Assembly (NCBI RefSeq): GCF_902635505.1
Contig: NC_045429.1
Coordinates: 463,281,359-463,345,358 of the forward strand
DNA length: 64,000 nt
Direction of reading: 5' to 3'
From: Sarcophilus harrisii
Lineage: Eukaryota; Chordata; Mammalia; Dasyuromorphia; Dasyuridae
The notes under the pieces are model-generated. The model was not told the origin of the DNA, searched no databases, and saw only the letters and a list, made by a program, of their open reading frames with translations. This document shows positions 1 through 43,347 of this stretch, piece by piece. The position numbers and the translations under genes were made by a program. Position 1 is the stretch's first letter. The number at the start of each line of letters is the position of its first letter.

Positions 1-37
1 CGACAATTATAGTTAAAGACTGACAAAGCTGCCCCGA

Positions 38-178
38 GGGCCCCTCTGCCCAGTCCTGGGGCCCCTCTGCCCAGTCCTGGGGCCCCTCTGCCCAGTCCTG
101 GAGCCCTTCTGCCCAGTCCTGGGGCCCCTCTGCCCAGTCTGGGGCCCCTCTGCCCAGTGCTGGGGCCCCTCTGCCCAG
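38..178. repeat. 21-bp minisatellite, about 7 copies
   Basis: Head-to-tail copies of GGCCCCTCTGCCCAGTCCTGG with few changes (one unit has a 3-bp deletion). Non-coding as far as can be seen. Confidence 0.9.
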
Positions 179-224
179 AAAGGGCTGCCAGAATGACGCT
201 GCCCCAGTTGGGCTGAAAGGCACA

Positions 225-420
225 GTGGGAGGGGGGCTGGATTAGGAGCAAGAGGTCCGGGTTCAAATCCTGAGTCTTAAGTGGACACTTGTGGGGTCAG
301 AGGCTCATTGCTCAAGGTGGAAGGGACCTTGGGGACAGTCTGATGCTGACCCCTTCTCTGACAGAGGAGGGAACTAAGGCCCCAAGGAGGGAGCTTTATA
401 GGTTCTCCCGGGTCTCTGGC
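225..420. mobile_element. MIR/THER-1-type SINE remains
   Basis: A tRNA-like B-box string (GGTTCAAATCC near 259-270) and a GGAACTAAGGC-type 3' motif within 150 bp. Degenerate; family assignment from memory. Confidence 0.35.
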
Positions 421-1185
421 TCTTCCTCTCCACAGCTGGGTCTGATGGACAAAGCGAGAATCAACATTTGGAGAACAAATAGGGGGATGTGTGAGATGGG
501 GGAACATCAAGCTTCCTTTGCTTGACCCCCGCCACTCACCGGGGGCTGGCAGGAGGAGGGCTGCTGGGGAGTTGGGAATGCTCAGGCCCCTTCCCGGCTG
601 CCGGTGGCCAGGGTGCAGCCACAGGCGAGGAACTCTGGGGTCCTGGCCCTGTCCTGGGCTCCAGGGACACGTCCTGGTGCTTGGTGGGCACCGAGCAAAT
701 CTTTGCGGAGTTGAATGACCTGGATTTATTGGGTGCGGGGAAGGGGAGGGAGAGAGGGACTCCTCACCAAGTCGGCCAGTTCTTAGGTGCCCACAATGTC
801 CCAGGTGGGGGGGGGCACAAGGGAAGGCAAAACCGGCCCGAGCTCCCAGAGAGACCCAACGAGGCCCACAAACAGTGTGTGGCACATGGGCCGGACGGGA
901 GATGCTCAGCACGGAGAAGGTCCCTGGGAGACTCTGGGGGTCCCTGGGAAAGGCTCCTTGCAGAGAGACATGGGGGCAGTGGGCCCAGCATCAGTGCACA
1001 GCCCGCACAGGGCTCTGGGAGGCAAAGGGCACTGGCAGGAAGTTGGGAGCTCCGATACTGCCCCAGGCCCTTACTCTTCTGTCCCCTCTTCTATCAACCT
1101 TCCCTCTTCCAGTGTCTTTCCCCTTTTCCTTCTGTGAGATAAATTTCTCTGTGTTCTGGGTGCCCAACCTTCCTTCCTTCTTCTT
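421..1185. other. Downstream flank, no recognised feature
   Basis: GC-rich sequence with several short shadow reading frames in both directions but no conserved peptide, no splice-consistent exon and no repeat I recognise. Confidence 0.5.
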
Positions 1186-1355
<170 letters not shown>

Positions 1356-1769
1356 TCTTGAAAACCATTACCAAATACTCAAGAGAGCCCTGCAGCTGTG
1401 CTCATCAGTGCCGAGCTGAAACTTGGATGCTGTTGAGTAACCCTCATGTGGCCCGTCTCTCAGATCCTCCCGTGTCAAGGGTCATCAGCTTCCCTCTCCT
1501 TGCACTCTGAGGGAGGGTGGGGGCGGCCTGGTGTTATCTTGAAGTCCTCTGCTGTTTGTCTGGTGGGGCTCTGGCGGCAGGCCGACTTGACCAAACTGGG
1601 GCAGTTCAGTTTAATTCCACAATTACTTGGAAGTGCCCCCTCCAGGCCAGCCAGGATTTGCGCTCAGCCCCGGGGCTGCCAACATATGGATGGAGCAGCC
1701 CTGCAGGCAGGAGCTCCCATCTGCCCAGGGGCCCACAGAGAAGTGAAGGAAAGATGGTGTGCTTGAGGA

Positions 1770-2420
1770 AAGAGCACTGAGCAGCCAAAGCCCCACAATT
1801 CAGTGGGAGTTGGCACCTGAGCTAAGTCTCTGAAGATGCTGAGGGAGCAGGGGGTGCCATATACCAGGCTCAGGTTTAATAAGAGAGAGAGTGTGTTTTC
1901 CTTTTGTGTCCCAAGTTGCCCTGAAGAAGACCATACACACCTTGAGGGAAGGGGGCGTCTCCCCTTTGCTGGTGTCTTCTCAGCATCAGGCACAGTGCCT
2001 GGCACACAGTAGGTGCTTCATGCCTCCCCATTGACTGACTGGTTGGTAGGAGACTGGGGTGTCTCCTTTTCATTTTTATAGCCTCATCTGCTGCTCACAA
2101 CTTGCGGGATCTTGGGTACGGTTCTTAACTTTTCTAGGCCTTAGTCCCTCAGCTGTAAAAGAAGGTGTAAATCAGGGGTTCCCAAGGCCCTTTCCGGTCC
2201 CGTGTTCTCCCCCTCCCGTGTGCCCGGCGCAGAGGAGGCATTGGCCGAGTGCCAGTTAATGGACTATTTGAGTGATGTTCTTGTCAGACCCCTGGCACTC
2301 GGAAATGGTATTTGGGTTTGGACGGCATAGACTCGCCAGATGAGAAGGGGCCCGTGAGCTGAACTGACAACTCCCTCCTCTAACTGATGGGGAAACTGAG
2401 GCTCGAGGAAGGAGATGTGG
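1770..2420. mobile_element. Several MIR/L2-type SINE and LINE tail fragments
   Basis: Separate motifs: GGCACAGTGCCTGGCACACAG then TAGGTGCTTCA near 1988-2020 (L2/MIR end); a CCTTAGTCCCTCAGCTGTAAAA string near 2138-2160; and GGGGAAACTGAGGC near 2389-2403 (MIR core, opposite orientation). Boundaries unclear. 1356-1770 and 2421-2820 show nothing recognisable. Confidence 0.4.
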
Positions 2421-2820
2421 CTGTTACCGTTCAGATTCTCAGTCTTTGTGTCCTTACAAAATAGGGAGGGGCAGCTGAAATGCCTCAGAGCTGATAACAC
2501 GCGGTCCATCACAGCTGCCTCCCCTTGACAGTTGGAACCCACATTGGCCTGGTGTCCGGCCTCAAGGCTCCCCCCATTGCTTCCAAGAAGAAGCTGAACT
2601 TTTGGTTTACTGGCAGTCTCAGAGTTCCGCTGAGACTTTTCAGTCCAAGTTAGCAGAGAAACAAACAGTCTCCAGGCCTGACTTCATCCAGGGTCCAGCT
2701 GTCCGTTGTTCAGAGGCTGCCCAGGCAGCTCTCCCCAGAAAATGGCCTCATTCTGAGCAATCTGGTCTGCATGTCCACATTCTCTGTTCTTGCTCCCCTC
2801 TCCTTTTTCTTGCTTCAGGT

Positions 2821-2940
2821 TATTCCTTCCTCCCTCCCTCCCTCCCTTCTTTCCTTCCTTCCTTCCTTCCTTCCTTCCTTCCTTCCTTCCTTCCTTCCTT
2901 CCTTCCTTCCTTCCTTCCTTCCTTCCTTCCTTCCTTCCTC
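2821..2940. repeat. TTCC microsatellite
   Basis: CCCT repeats leading into about 95 bp of nearly perfect TTCC. Pure pyrimidine on the plus strand. Confidence 0.95.
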
Positions 2941-5090
2941 ACTCACTCTCTTCCTGTACCAAGTTGAGAACAGTTAATTTTGTTGGGATCCAAAGTCCCT
3001 TCCCCACAAGCTTTCTCCCCAGCTACCATCGGCCAACAGCAGGAACACATATGGCGGCTATCTTGGACCCATCAATCCTCCTTTTCTGAATTCAGAGGAG
3101 ACAGCTTGGGGCTTAATAAGTGTCCTAGGCAAAGAAAGAGGAACATTAAGTTAAGTCAGCTGCTTTAATCCTTAGGGAGGTCTGGGATCCTTATGATGTG
3201 GGCTGATGCTCCAACGTGCAACAGGTCATGCGCCCAAGCCGTCCTATCTCCGTGGCCCTTCTCCAAGGCCTCTGGGGAGCCCCCCCCCCAGATCTCCCCA
3301 GGATGCGCTTCCTCCAGCTGGCCAGCATACCGCAGCCACCGAGGTCTGGGAGCCATCAGGCCTTTCTCCTCCTCAGCTCCTCAGCATCCGCCTTCTGCGC
3401 TGCTCCCAGGGAGCTCTGGGGACCTTCCCCCATCGGTCTCATGCCGTACCCACGCTGCCCTGGGCATTGTCTTTGCTTTTCTGGCTCGTCTGCCACTTAA
3501 ATACCAGGGAATGGGGGATTCCATGACTTTCAGTCCCATCCAGAGGAATTGATATCAAACAAGAAACTTGGGGTCACTGAAAGCATGGAAGGCGTTCTTA
3601 AGTAAGTCTGGCCCAGAGCCCTCCTCCTGTTAAATCCCAGTTCGTTGCCCATCGCAGTCTGTCTCAGACGTACTCAGGGACCAACTATGTGTCCTCATGT
3701 CCAAGAACAAGAGGGATTCTCTATCCACTGGCTTTTCCTGTGTGGATGGTCATTAAGTGCTTATGAACTTCATTGCGGAAGGTTTGCAGCAGTCCCTTGG
3801 TTAGTCAGCCCAAGGCCATCCCCAAGCAGCAGCACCTGGGGCTCTCCCCAGAGTCTGTGGCCTTTCACGGGGGCCATGTGTGATAGCCAAACCCAAAGGC
3901 CTTGCTTAGTCCATCACATAGCACCTACTAAGCGCCTGGCGCAGGGAGAAGGCATGAAGGAGGGGGCTGGGAGAAGGAAAGATGGATAATCCAGGCCCTT
4001 CTGCCAAATGGGGTTCTGGGAGGTACTCCCCTGTGTGAGAAGGGGTCTCTAGGGGACAAGGGAGAAGGCCCTGGGCAGGGTGATGGGGTCCCTTCTCGCT
4101 CGGGCAGTTAGAATTCTGTGACCTTTGAGAGAAGAGGGGGCCGATGCTTAGTGGTGAAGAAGGGACCTAAGGGAGAAACCCTCCTGAAGACCGTGTGTGT
4201 GGTCCCAGCTGGGCCCTGGGGGGTCGGGGGCGTTAGGGGGGCAAGCCAAAGATGCCCTTGAACGTTCGGGGGCCCGGGAGGACTGGAAGGAGGGCTCGGC
4301 AACATTTCTGGCAGCATGTCACAGTGGCCCACGGGGCCCCGGCGCCCCATGGCCACAGTGGCCGTGTGTGTAGATGCTGGGCTGTGAAAGTGCAAGATTG
4401 GAGGAGCTCCCGACAACATCCTGCTCAGGACTCGCGTTTTTAGGCCAGGGTTGAAAGTGGGAGGGAAAATGCATTGTCCAAGGTCTCACAAGTAAAAGTG
4501 GAGCTGAGATTTGAACCCAGACCCTCAGGTTGGATGATTCCCACTACGGCTGGCAGCATCTCAGTTTCTTCATCCGTAAAAATGTCCTTTCTGATAAAAG
4601 GTTCCCTTTCACACTAACACTAATAACAGCAACAATAAAAATGATGAAGATGATTCATATCAAATGTCATATATGTCAGGCTAGATTTGAACCGAGGACA
4701 GGTACAAGCTGGGGTTAGGGAAGGAGCACTTTGTATCTTGAATGGATGGACTCATATAAAAACATCTGTGGGCCAGAGGCGGGAAGCTTGATGGGGGATG
4801 TGGGTGTGAATGCTCAGAGAAAGAAGAATACGGCACAACAGCCTCGAAACCAAGGAAAACATGCTTTGATATTTGGTGCTTTCAACACGACAGTAAGACA
4901 AGTCGGTTCTTTCTCTGGGGCTCTGTCTCTGGGTCTCTTTGTCTGTCCATGATCATTTCTCCCTCATTTATGGAAATATGGTTTGGTGCTGGAAGATGAA
5001 AGAAGCCAGTGGTTTGCAGATTTTCCAGAAGTCCATGTGTGCACATCCTGAAAGCTTTTCTCAGTGAGTGACTCAGAAGGAACTAGACGT
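2941..5090. other. Downstream flank with weak SINE traces
   Basis: Mostly unrecognised GC-rich sequence. MIR-like B-box and 3' strings occur at 3915-3945 and 4470-4530, the latter with TTTGAACCCAGACCCTCAG in MIR-like layout. No coding exon found. Confidence 0.4.
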
Positions 5091-5092
5091 GG

Positions 5093-5129
<37 letters not shown>

Positions 5130-5130
5130 C
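5093..5130. repeat. CA microsatellite
   Basis: About 17 CA units. 5131-5755 that follows is unclassified sequence with no recognised gene. Confidence 0.95.
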
Positions 5131-5755
5131 TCCCCCCAGATGTTTGGCTGTCTCCTCAAAGGCCGGAACAGCTGCTTATCGATGTGGGATCCGTGGCAGT
5201 CACCAAATCAGAGGCAAGGGGGAGGATGGCAGACGAGGAGCAGCAGAACGCTGCTGACTCTGCAAATGGACACATGCAACCGCATCCCCTCCGCTTCCTA
5301 CCAGTTCCCAGGGAATTTCAGCCAGGGCAGAGCGGTTACCAAACAAGGACGTCCGAAGGGCCCCACAAACTCTCAGCCAGCGAGCGCTCGGTCTCTTGGC
5401 CAGGCAGAGTCATGGCAGCCAAGGGCAACACCAGCGCTCGTTTGCACAAACCTGCAGAGGCCAAGGGTGGAGAATCACAAGTCTCACAAAACGGTAAAGA
5501 ACAATGCAGAGGGAAGCAAGTCTATAGGAAGTCTGGCACGAGTCCCCCGGCTCCCCAAATCTTTATAGACGGGGCCGGGAGGAGGACGACCGAGAAACCC
5601 CAAAAGGACCAAATATGTGAACTTCCAGAGCCACGTGGGACCCCCATGTCTGGACATTCATCTCATAGTCCAGAGAGAAAGGGGCCGTGGCAGATGGAAA
5701 AATAAAAATAGGAAGAATAGCTGACCTAACTAGATCCAGACAGTAGAAATTCATT

Positions 5756-7975
5756 ATTTTAACATTTTTTTTCTTCTTAAATTTTGAGTTCCAAATTCTC
5801 TCCCTCCCTCCCATCTCTCTCCCACCCACCGGGAAGGCAAGCAATATGGTATCAATTAGACATGCGAAGTCATACAAAACATATTTCCATATTAGCCATA
5901 TGGCAAAAAACAAAGCAGAAAAAAAGTGAGAAAGCTTCCATTTTCACTCAGTTGATCAGTTTTTTCTGTGGAGTTAGATAGCATTTTTCCACAATGAGTC
6001 TTTTGGAATCGTCTTAGATGATTGAATTGATCAGCGTCACCAAAGTTTCACAACTGATCGTCATGATAACATTGCCATTATTATAATGCACAATCTCCTG
6101 GTTCTTCTCACTTCACTTTGCTTCAGTTCATGCAGGTCTTGCCGTGTGCTTTTGAAACCATCCACCTTGTCACTTCCTATACAACAGTAATATCCCATCA
6201 CAATCACATGCGACATTTTGTTCAGCCATTTCCCAGTTTCCACTTCTCTGACGCCACAAAAAACGTTGCTACGTACACAGAGATCATTTTCCTTCTTTTA
6301 TTCTGTGGGATACCGAAGGGAGAGGGGAATAGTGATGGTGTTGGGTCAAAGGGTATGCACAACTTTACAGTTCATAGTTCCAAATTCTTCTCTAGAATGG
6401 TTGGAGCTGGTCACTACTCCCCTAGCAAGTCATTAGAGTACTTCTTTCCTGTGATCCCCTCCAGCATTTGCTATTTCCTGTGATCCTCTGCAACATTTGT
6501 TATTTCTGATAGGTGTAAGATGGTACCTCAGCACTGTTTTAAGTGGCATTTTTCTAATCAATAATGACTTAGAATGTTTTTATATGACTACAGATCGCTT
6601 TGGTTTCTTCTTCTGAAAACTGCCCGTTCGTATTCTTTGACCATTTCTCAATTGAGAAATGACTCATTTATTTTTATTTATATTGATTTTATGTATTTGA
6701 AAAATGAGGCCTTTATCAGAGAAACTTACTGTAAAAATTTTTGATATGGCTTTATGATCTGTGGTACTTAAAAAAAAGTAAAATCTAGTTTCTCTGATTA
6801 TTTCTTTTCATAGTTTTTTGGGCTGTTCTTTTGTTTGAGATAATAATTTTTACCCCTGCCTGTTGTTGTTGTTTTTACTTCAGCTGAAGTGCATTTGATT
6901 CTGTTTCAATTCCTCATTTTAACTCTGTGTATCTCTATGTTTCACGTATGTCTCTTGTACACTGCATATTGTTGATTCTGATTTCTAATTCATTCTGCTT
7001 CAGTTTTATGAGTGAGCTCATCCCATTCACATTCATATACACTATTTATTTCCCTCCATCCCATTTTCTTCTGTTGAATCTTTTCTCTTTTTATCCTGTT
7101 TCTCCACAGAATTCTATTTTGATTCTATCTACAGCCTCACTTAATCCACTTACCCTTTTATCAACTCCTCTGCCCTTTTTCTTATCCCCTTCCCTCCTAT
7201 TTCTTTATTAGGTAAGATAAATTTCTAGATACAACTGGGTGTGTATTGAACCACTTTGCTGATAAGCCTGCCCCTCAATTTTCCCCTTCACTGTAAAACT
7301 TCTCCCTTGCATTGCAACATCTTTTATGTGACAAAATTTTCCTTTCTATTTCTCCCTTCCCCCTCCTCCTAGTGCCTTGCTTTTTCTCATCCCTTCATTG
7401 AAGATAATTCCAACATGATGTGCTCACAGAACTGAGCCCTCAGTCTATGTAAACTCTGTTTAACTGCCCTACAATGATAAAATTCTTAGCAGTTACGTGA
7501 ATCGTAGGAATGTAGTTTAACCTTATTAAATCTCTTCTGATTTCTCTTTCATGTTTTTATGTCTCTTGAGTATTGTATTTGAAAATAAAAATTTCTATTC
7601 AGCTCTGGTCTTTTCACCAGAAATGCTTGAACGTCCTCCATTTCATTGACTATCCATTTCCCTCCTCAGTTTTGCCATAATCCTTGCTTCTCTGCCTTCT
7701 GGAACATCATATTCTAAGCCCTCCACTACTTTAACAGAGATGCTGCTAAATCTTCTGTGATCCTAACTGTGACTCCATGATATTTGAATTGTTGCTTTCT
7801 GGATGCTTGCAATATTTTCTTCTTGATCTGGGACCTCTGGAATTTGGTTATTACATTCCTGAGGGTTTTCATTTGAGGATCTCTTTCAGGAGGTGATCAG
7901 TTGATTCTTTCAATTTCTATTTTACCTTCTGGGATCTAAGATATCAGGGCAGTTTTTCTTTACAATTTCTTAAAA

Positions 7976-8018
<43 letters not shown>

Positions 8019-9250
8019 GTATGTATGTATGTCTCTCTTTTTTTTTTCATGGTTTCCTGGTAGTTCAATAATTCTTAAATTATCTCTCCTCAATCTATTT
8101 TCCAGGTCAGTTATTTTTCTGATAAGATTTTTCTTCTGTTTTTTGATTCTTTTGATTTGATTTTATTATTTTTTGATGTCTCATGGAGTTATTAGCTACC
8201 AGTTGCCCAATTCTAATTTTTAAGGAATTAGAATCTTCAAAGAGCTTTTATACTTCTTTTTGCCATTTAGCTAATTCTACTTTTTAAGAATCTTTTCTTC
8301 TATGAATAATGCCCCCCCCCTTTTTTTTTTACCATTTGGCCAATTCTGTATTTTAAAAATTTTATTACTTTAAAAATATTTTTTGTATCTCTCTCTTTCT
8401 CTCTCTTTTAACCAAACTTGATTTATTCCATATTTTTCTTATGTCACTCATTTCTTTTCTTGGTTTTCCACTTACCCCTCCTATCTTTCTTTAGCTCTTC
8501 CAGAAAGAGCTTTGTTGGACTTGTGTCCAATTTGCATTTTTCTTTAAGCTTTTGCATGTGTTTTTCTATTGTTAGCTTCTTTTGGGTTTTTCTTGCTTTT
8601 TCCTGCTTCTATAATCACTTGTCTGAGGTCACTTTTGTTGTTGTTTTCTCTTTTTCCTAGACTACTTCTTGACTTTGAATTTTATGTTAAATTTGGGCTT
8701 TCCTCATCTGAAGATGGGAAGGAATTGTCCCAAATGTGGGGATTTTCAGAGCTAGTTCTGGGGAGTCTGCAAGTTTTGGGTGCTTGGGTGTGATTCAGGG
8801 AAAGAAGTGGTCCCTGCTTTGTTGGTCTTTGCTTTGGAAAATCTGGAAGAAACTTCTTCCTGCTTTAAAACTGTCCCTAGAAAGCTGGCTTGTGGGAGAT
8901 GGTGATTTTGTGACTTGGCCCCTTAGGTTCAGAGCTAAGAGGAGCTTTGGGGCCGATTTAGTCGGTTCTTTCTACTCTATGTGTCTGGCACCCAGTTGGG
9001 CTGCTCAGGGAAGTTCGTCAGTATTGGACTCCAAGTCCGTGCTGGGTTCTGGATGACGGACTAAGCTCTTGCGCTTCCCTAGTAACCAGGGGAGTAGAGC
9101 CGGCTTGAGTGTTTGCTGCCACACTTTTCAGCCTGATGGTTCCAGTAATGTCGTCAGATGCCTTCCACAAGGATGAAAATGGCATCAGAGTCTGAGGGTT
9201 ATGGCAATGGTGGATTATTTAACTTAAAAAGGCCGCAAGCCAAGATTAAA
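5756..9250 (-). mobile_element. L1 LINE, internally deleted (5' UTR, ORF1, ORF2 ends)
   Basis: Minus orientation. 5756-6700 encodes a degenerate ORF2 C-terminus (strings like CWRG, WNYEL, EKWLNKM...YYCCIGSD, ending TRRLCIIIM) followed by the 3' tail (plus-strand T-run at 5762). About 6800-7060 matches the endonuclease-domain start (NNMQCTRDI, ASAEVK). About 7520-8620 matches ORF1 (EN-CPDILD, RNVITKFQRSQIKKKILQA, VRITEDLAAS). 8620-9250 is 5'-UTR-like. Most of ORF2 is missing. Many frame breaks, so it is old. An ORF1-only HAL1-like relative is an alternative for part of it. Confidence 0.65.
7976..8035. repeat. CT/ATGT microsatellite inside the L1
   Basis: CT repeats followed by GTAT units, in the ORF1 region of the L1. 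Confidence 0.85.
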
Positions 9251-10130
9251 ATGGAGGGACCTTTTCCTTTGTGGACTCAAAGCAGCCTCTGAGGTGGAGT
9301 CCTTAGGGAGCATTCTTTGTTGCTCGTGCTAATTTTGGCCTGACAATTAACACCGAGAAAGCAGATGTTCTCCATCAGCCAGGACCACATAACCCAGATG
9401 TGGAGCCATTGGAGAAACAGCAAATGGAGAAATGTTGCCCACTGTGGGTAAAGCTCGTTTGCCTTTGGCGATGCCCTTTTAGGGCATGTCCCCTTGGATA
9501 ATGGGGCTGGTGCACACATTGCCAGAGCTAGCTCAGGGTTTGGGAGGCTCCAAGGGAAAGTGGGGGAAAGGAGAGGGATTAGACTAACTACAGACTGAAG
9601 GTCTCCAGAGCCCTTGGACTGAGCTCCATGTTTGCTCACGAAACTTGGCCAGGGTACGGGCACCATAGCCTGAAAGTGCCTCCATCTTAATTGTCTTAGG
9701 AGGATTCACCTGGCAGCTTAAGGTACCAGACCTGAACTCCTTTCTCAAGTCAAACATTCAGACTCTACTTTGTGCCCTTTGAGGGGCTGGCCAAAGGCCA
9801 GTTGTGGGGGGGGGGAAGGGGCAGGGGCAGCCCAGAGGCTGCCATTCATTCAGCCCAAGTACTGTGCTTGCAAGTGCAAGGTAGCACAAAGCTTCCAGGA
9901 GACAAGGGCACAGGCTGAGACTGACAAGGAGACTTAACGGAGGAGGGGGTGGGCCCAAGCACCAAGAGGAGGAAGCACCTGCATTTTCTGCCCACTCTGT
10001 CCACTTCCTGGCCTTTGAGAGTCAGTACAGGGAGAAAATGCCATTTTCACAGCAGAATTTTGTGGACTTTGAAATGAGGGAGGAAAGAAACTCCACTCCA
10101 GGAAGAAACACCTAGAGAGAGGGCGGTGTG
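9251..10130. other. Intergenic, unclassified
   Basis: No recognised gene or repeat family; an 11-G run at about 9808. It could belong to the same mobile-element complex as its neighbours. Confidence 0.3.
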
Positions 10131-10139
10131 CCTCCTGGA

Positions 10140-10800
10140 GAGAGGCTGACACATCATTGTGTAGGGAATCACTGCAGCCATCTTGGCTCCAGAAGGGGAC
10201 AAGGGAAACCGGAGCCTTGAGAGGAAGGAGAGGGAGAGGGGGCTATGGGCCAGAGCTTGAAACAAGGGGCTAAGTCCCTGGAGTTGATAGAAACAATGCT
10301 TATGTACTTGGTTCACACCTTTGGGAGAGTTCACACCTCTCACACCTTTCAAGTTCACACCTTTAAGAGATCATATATAAGGAGCTCCCACAAGCCAACT
10401 AAGCACTCTGGGAGATTCACAAGTCAGGATTCAGTCCAGGAGATTCACAAGTCAGAAACCCACAAGCTCACTCTCTGGGAGGCCAGACAGATTCGTTCCA
10501 ACTTCTACCTCTGTGCTGGCTGGAGATTCAGAGGGAGCTGGAGGCTGAAGCTGGCAGAGGCAAAGGACTAGTGGCAAGAGCTCTCGGAACCAAGGAGGGA
10601 GATGGGCCTCTAAGAAAGCTAACCGGGCTATTTTGAAGAAGACAAAAAAGGATTGGACTTTACCTCCTGGCTGCATTTGAGGTGATTATTAGACTGAACC
10701 GAAAGGAAGGCTGCCTCCAGAAGCCCCCAGAGAAACCTGCTCCCAGAGAACGTTATATTTTAGAAAAGAAGACTACAAGAGGGACTACTTGTAATGGCAT
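10140..10800 (+). mobile_element. Probable solo LTR of an endogenous-retrovirus-like element
   Basis: LTR-like layout on the plus strand: a U3-like part with tandem TTCACACCT motifs (10313-10362), a TATATAA box at 10374-10380, a direct repeat AGATTCACAAGTCAG (near 10412 and 10439), then a purine-rich part ending near 10800. No internal genes are seen beside it. Exact ends and family are not established; it looks like a marsupial ERV LTR from memory. Confidence 0.45.
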
Positions 10801-11383
10801 TCGGAGTCTTCATGGGAGAAGGTGGGAGAAGAGATGGATGTCAAACTTCCTTCAACTTGGAGACATGTCCCCCTCCCCAGCCTCTGCAAGGTCTTGAGTG
10901 GATGGAACTGCCTCTGTCCAGGAGAAACCCAGGCCCAGCTCCATGCTGGTATCATGGTTCATGGGAGCCCACCTTCCACATGGGAGCTTGAGCCCTCCCC
11001 CAACCACCTGTCGAACTTCTGTCTCTGCTTCTTCCTCCCACTTCCTTGGTCATGGGTGGCAAACACCCACCCAGAGGCCCTTAGAGACGACTTTGCAAAG
11101 AGGTTGTGGAAAAACATTTATTTGGACAAATTATTGTGTGGACACAATGGAGCAGAACACAAGGAGAACATCTGAACTAGAGATAAAAGGCATTTGTGGA
11201 CAAGGTAAGATGAAATATGAGTTTTTAGGGCAATGTCATATTCAAGTTGGGGAACAAGAGAAACCCGCTGGCAGCAGGAGCCCCGGGGCATTGGTGGCTG
11301 GCCCTGCTCCGCTTCCATCAGCGGGAGGCGGGCGTGACATGTAAACAGCAAGAGGAAAACTAGCACCTTTGTTCCTAAGCCTA
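10801..11383. other. Intergenic, unclassified
   Basis: No gene recognised. Contains a distal AATAAA on the minus strand near 11117-11122, which could serve as an alternative COL6A1 poly(A) signal. Confidence 0.4.
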
Positions 11384-11900
11384 ATGTGGCTCCTCATCAG
11401 CGGGGCCTGTTCTGCGCCTTTACAGAAAAGAAGCCCTGGCGCGGGGCGGGAACCTCTCGGAGAAGCACCGGAGCGGACAGAACTCCCCGGGCCACACGCG
11501 CTGCCAGCCCTGGAGGCCCTGATTGCCCTTCCCTGGATCAGCATCCTGGGCCCCGTGAGTGGTGGAGGTCGGGGAGGCCGTGCGAGCCCCGGGGTGTGGA
11601 GGGGAAGGGCGGGCCAGGGGGGTGGCAAAGCCCTCACTGCCCCCACGAGGAACACTGAGAGTCCGGGAGACCGCAGAGCACAGGGACGCCCGCGCGGCGG
11701 CTTTAGGCCAGTGAAAGCGGCGCTCCCCGGGAGGGAGGTTGCTGTCCGAGCTGGCCGGGCTAAGGACAGGGAGGGAAGCGTCCCCCGGGGGCTTGCATGC
11801 GGGGCTGGGGGGCAGGGGGCGGGGCTACAAGCAGGGGGCTCTGTGAGCGGCTGCAGGAGACGTGCAAAGCGCAGACTCGGGCTCCGTTTTTCGGATCTTT
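11384..11900. other. CpG-rich block downstream of COL6A1
   Basis: High GC with many CpG, contiguous with the CpG-dense last exon. On the plus strand an exon-like segment (about 11427-11553) lies between a good acceptor (CTTTACAG) and a GTGAGT donor, but its peptide matches nothing I know. It may be a CpG island or an unannotated transcript start. Confidence 0.35.
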
Positions 11901-11952
11901 ATCCTTCTTTAAGCCAAGTCCACGGGGAGGCTGAGAAGATCACAAATCACAT

Positions 11953-11958
11953 TTTATT
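11953..11958 (-). promoter_or_regulatory. COL6A1: Candidate COL6A1 poly(A) signal AATAAA
   Basis: A perfect AATAAA on the minus strand about 90 bp past the stop, followed within 30 nt by TG/T-rich sequence (ATGTGATTTGTGATC). It would give a 3' UTR near 110 nt, shorter than the roughly 1 kb I recall for human. A more distal AATAAA near 11117-11122 could be used as well. Confidence 0.5.
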
Positions 11959-12046
11959 TGTTTCTAAGGGTCGGTGGGAAGAGGAGGGGGTGGGAGAGGA
12001 CCATAGGGCGGCCCCCTGGGCATAAGAAGTTCTCCCTCCTCCTCCC

Positions 12047-43317
<31,271 letters not shown>

Positions 43318-43321
<4 letters not shown>

Positions 43322-43347
43322 TCTGCCCGCCTGGAGGGGTAGCTCAT
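43318..43347 (-). other. Upstream ORF overlapping the COL6A1 start (ATGA)
   Basis: A 9-codon ORF (MSYPSRRAE) starts 26 nt upstream of the COL6A1 ATG. Its TGA stop shares two bases with that ATG. Its context (TAG before ATG) is weak, so leaky scanning or reinitiation would be expected if it lies in the 5' UTR. Confidence 0.6.

Noticed and set aside
5064-5705. 213-codon plus-strand frame with a His-Thr run
   Set aside because: The run is a CA microsatellite and the rest has no family resemblance; it lies among mobile-element debris.
11369-12025. 218-codon plus-strand frame whose start (MWLLISGACSA from the ATG at 11384) looks like a signal peptide
   Set aside because: The remainder is CpG-driven Gly/Arg/Ala sequence running into the antisense of the COL6A1 3' end. 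Reported only as a possible transcript, not a gene.
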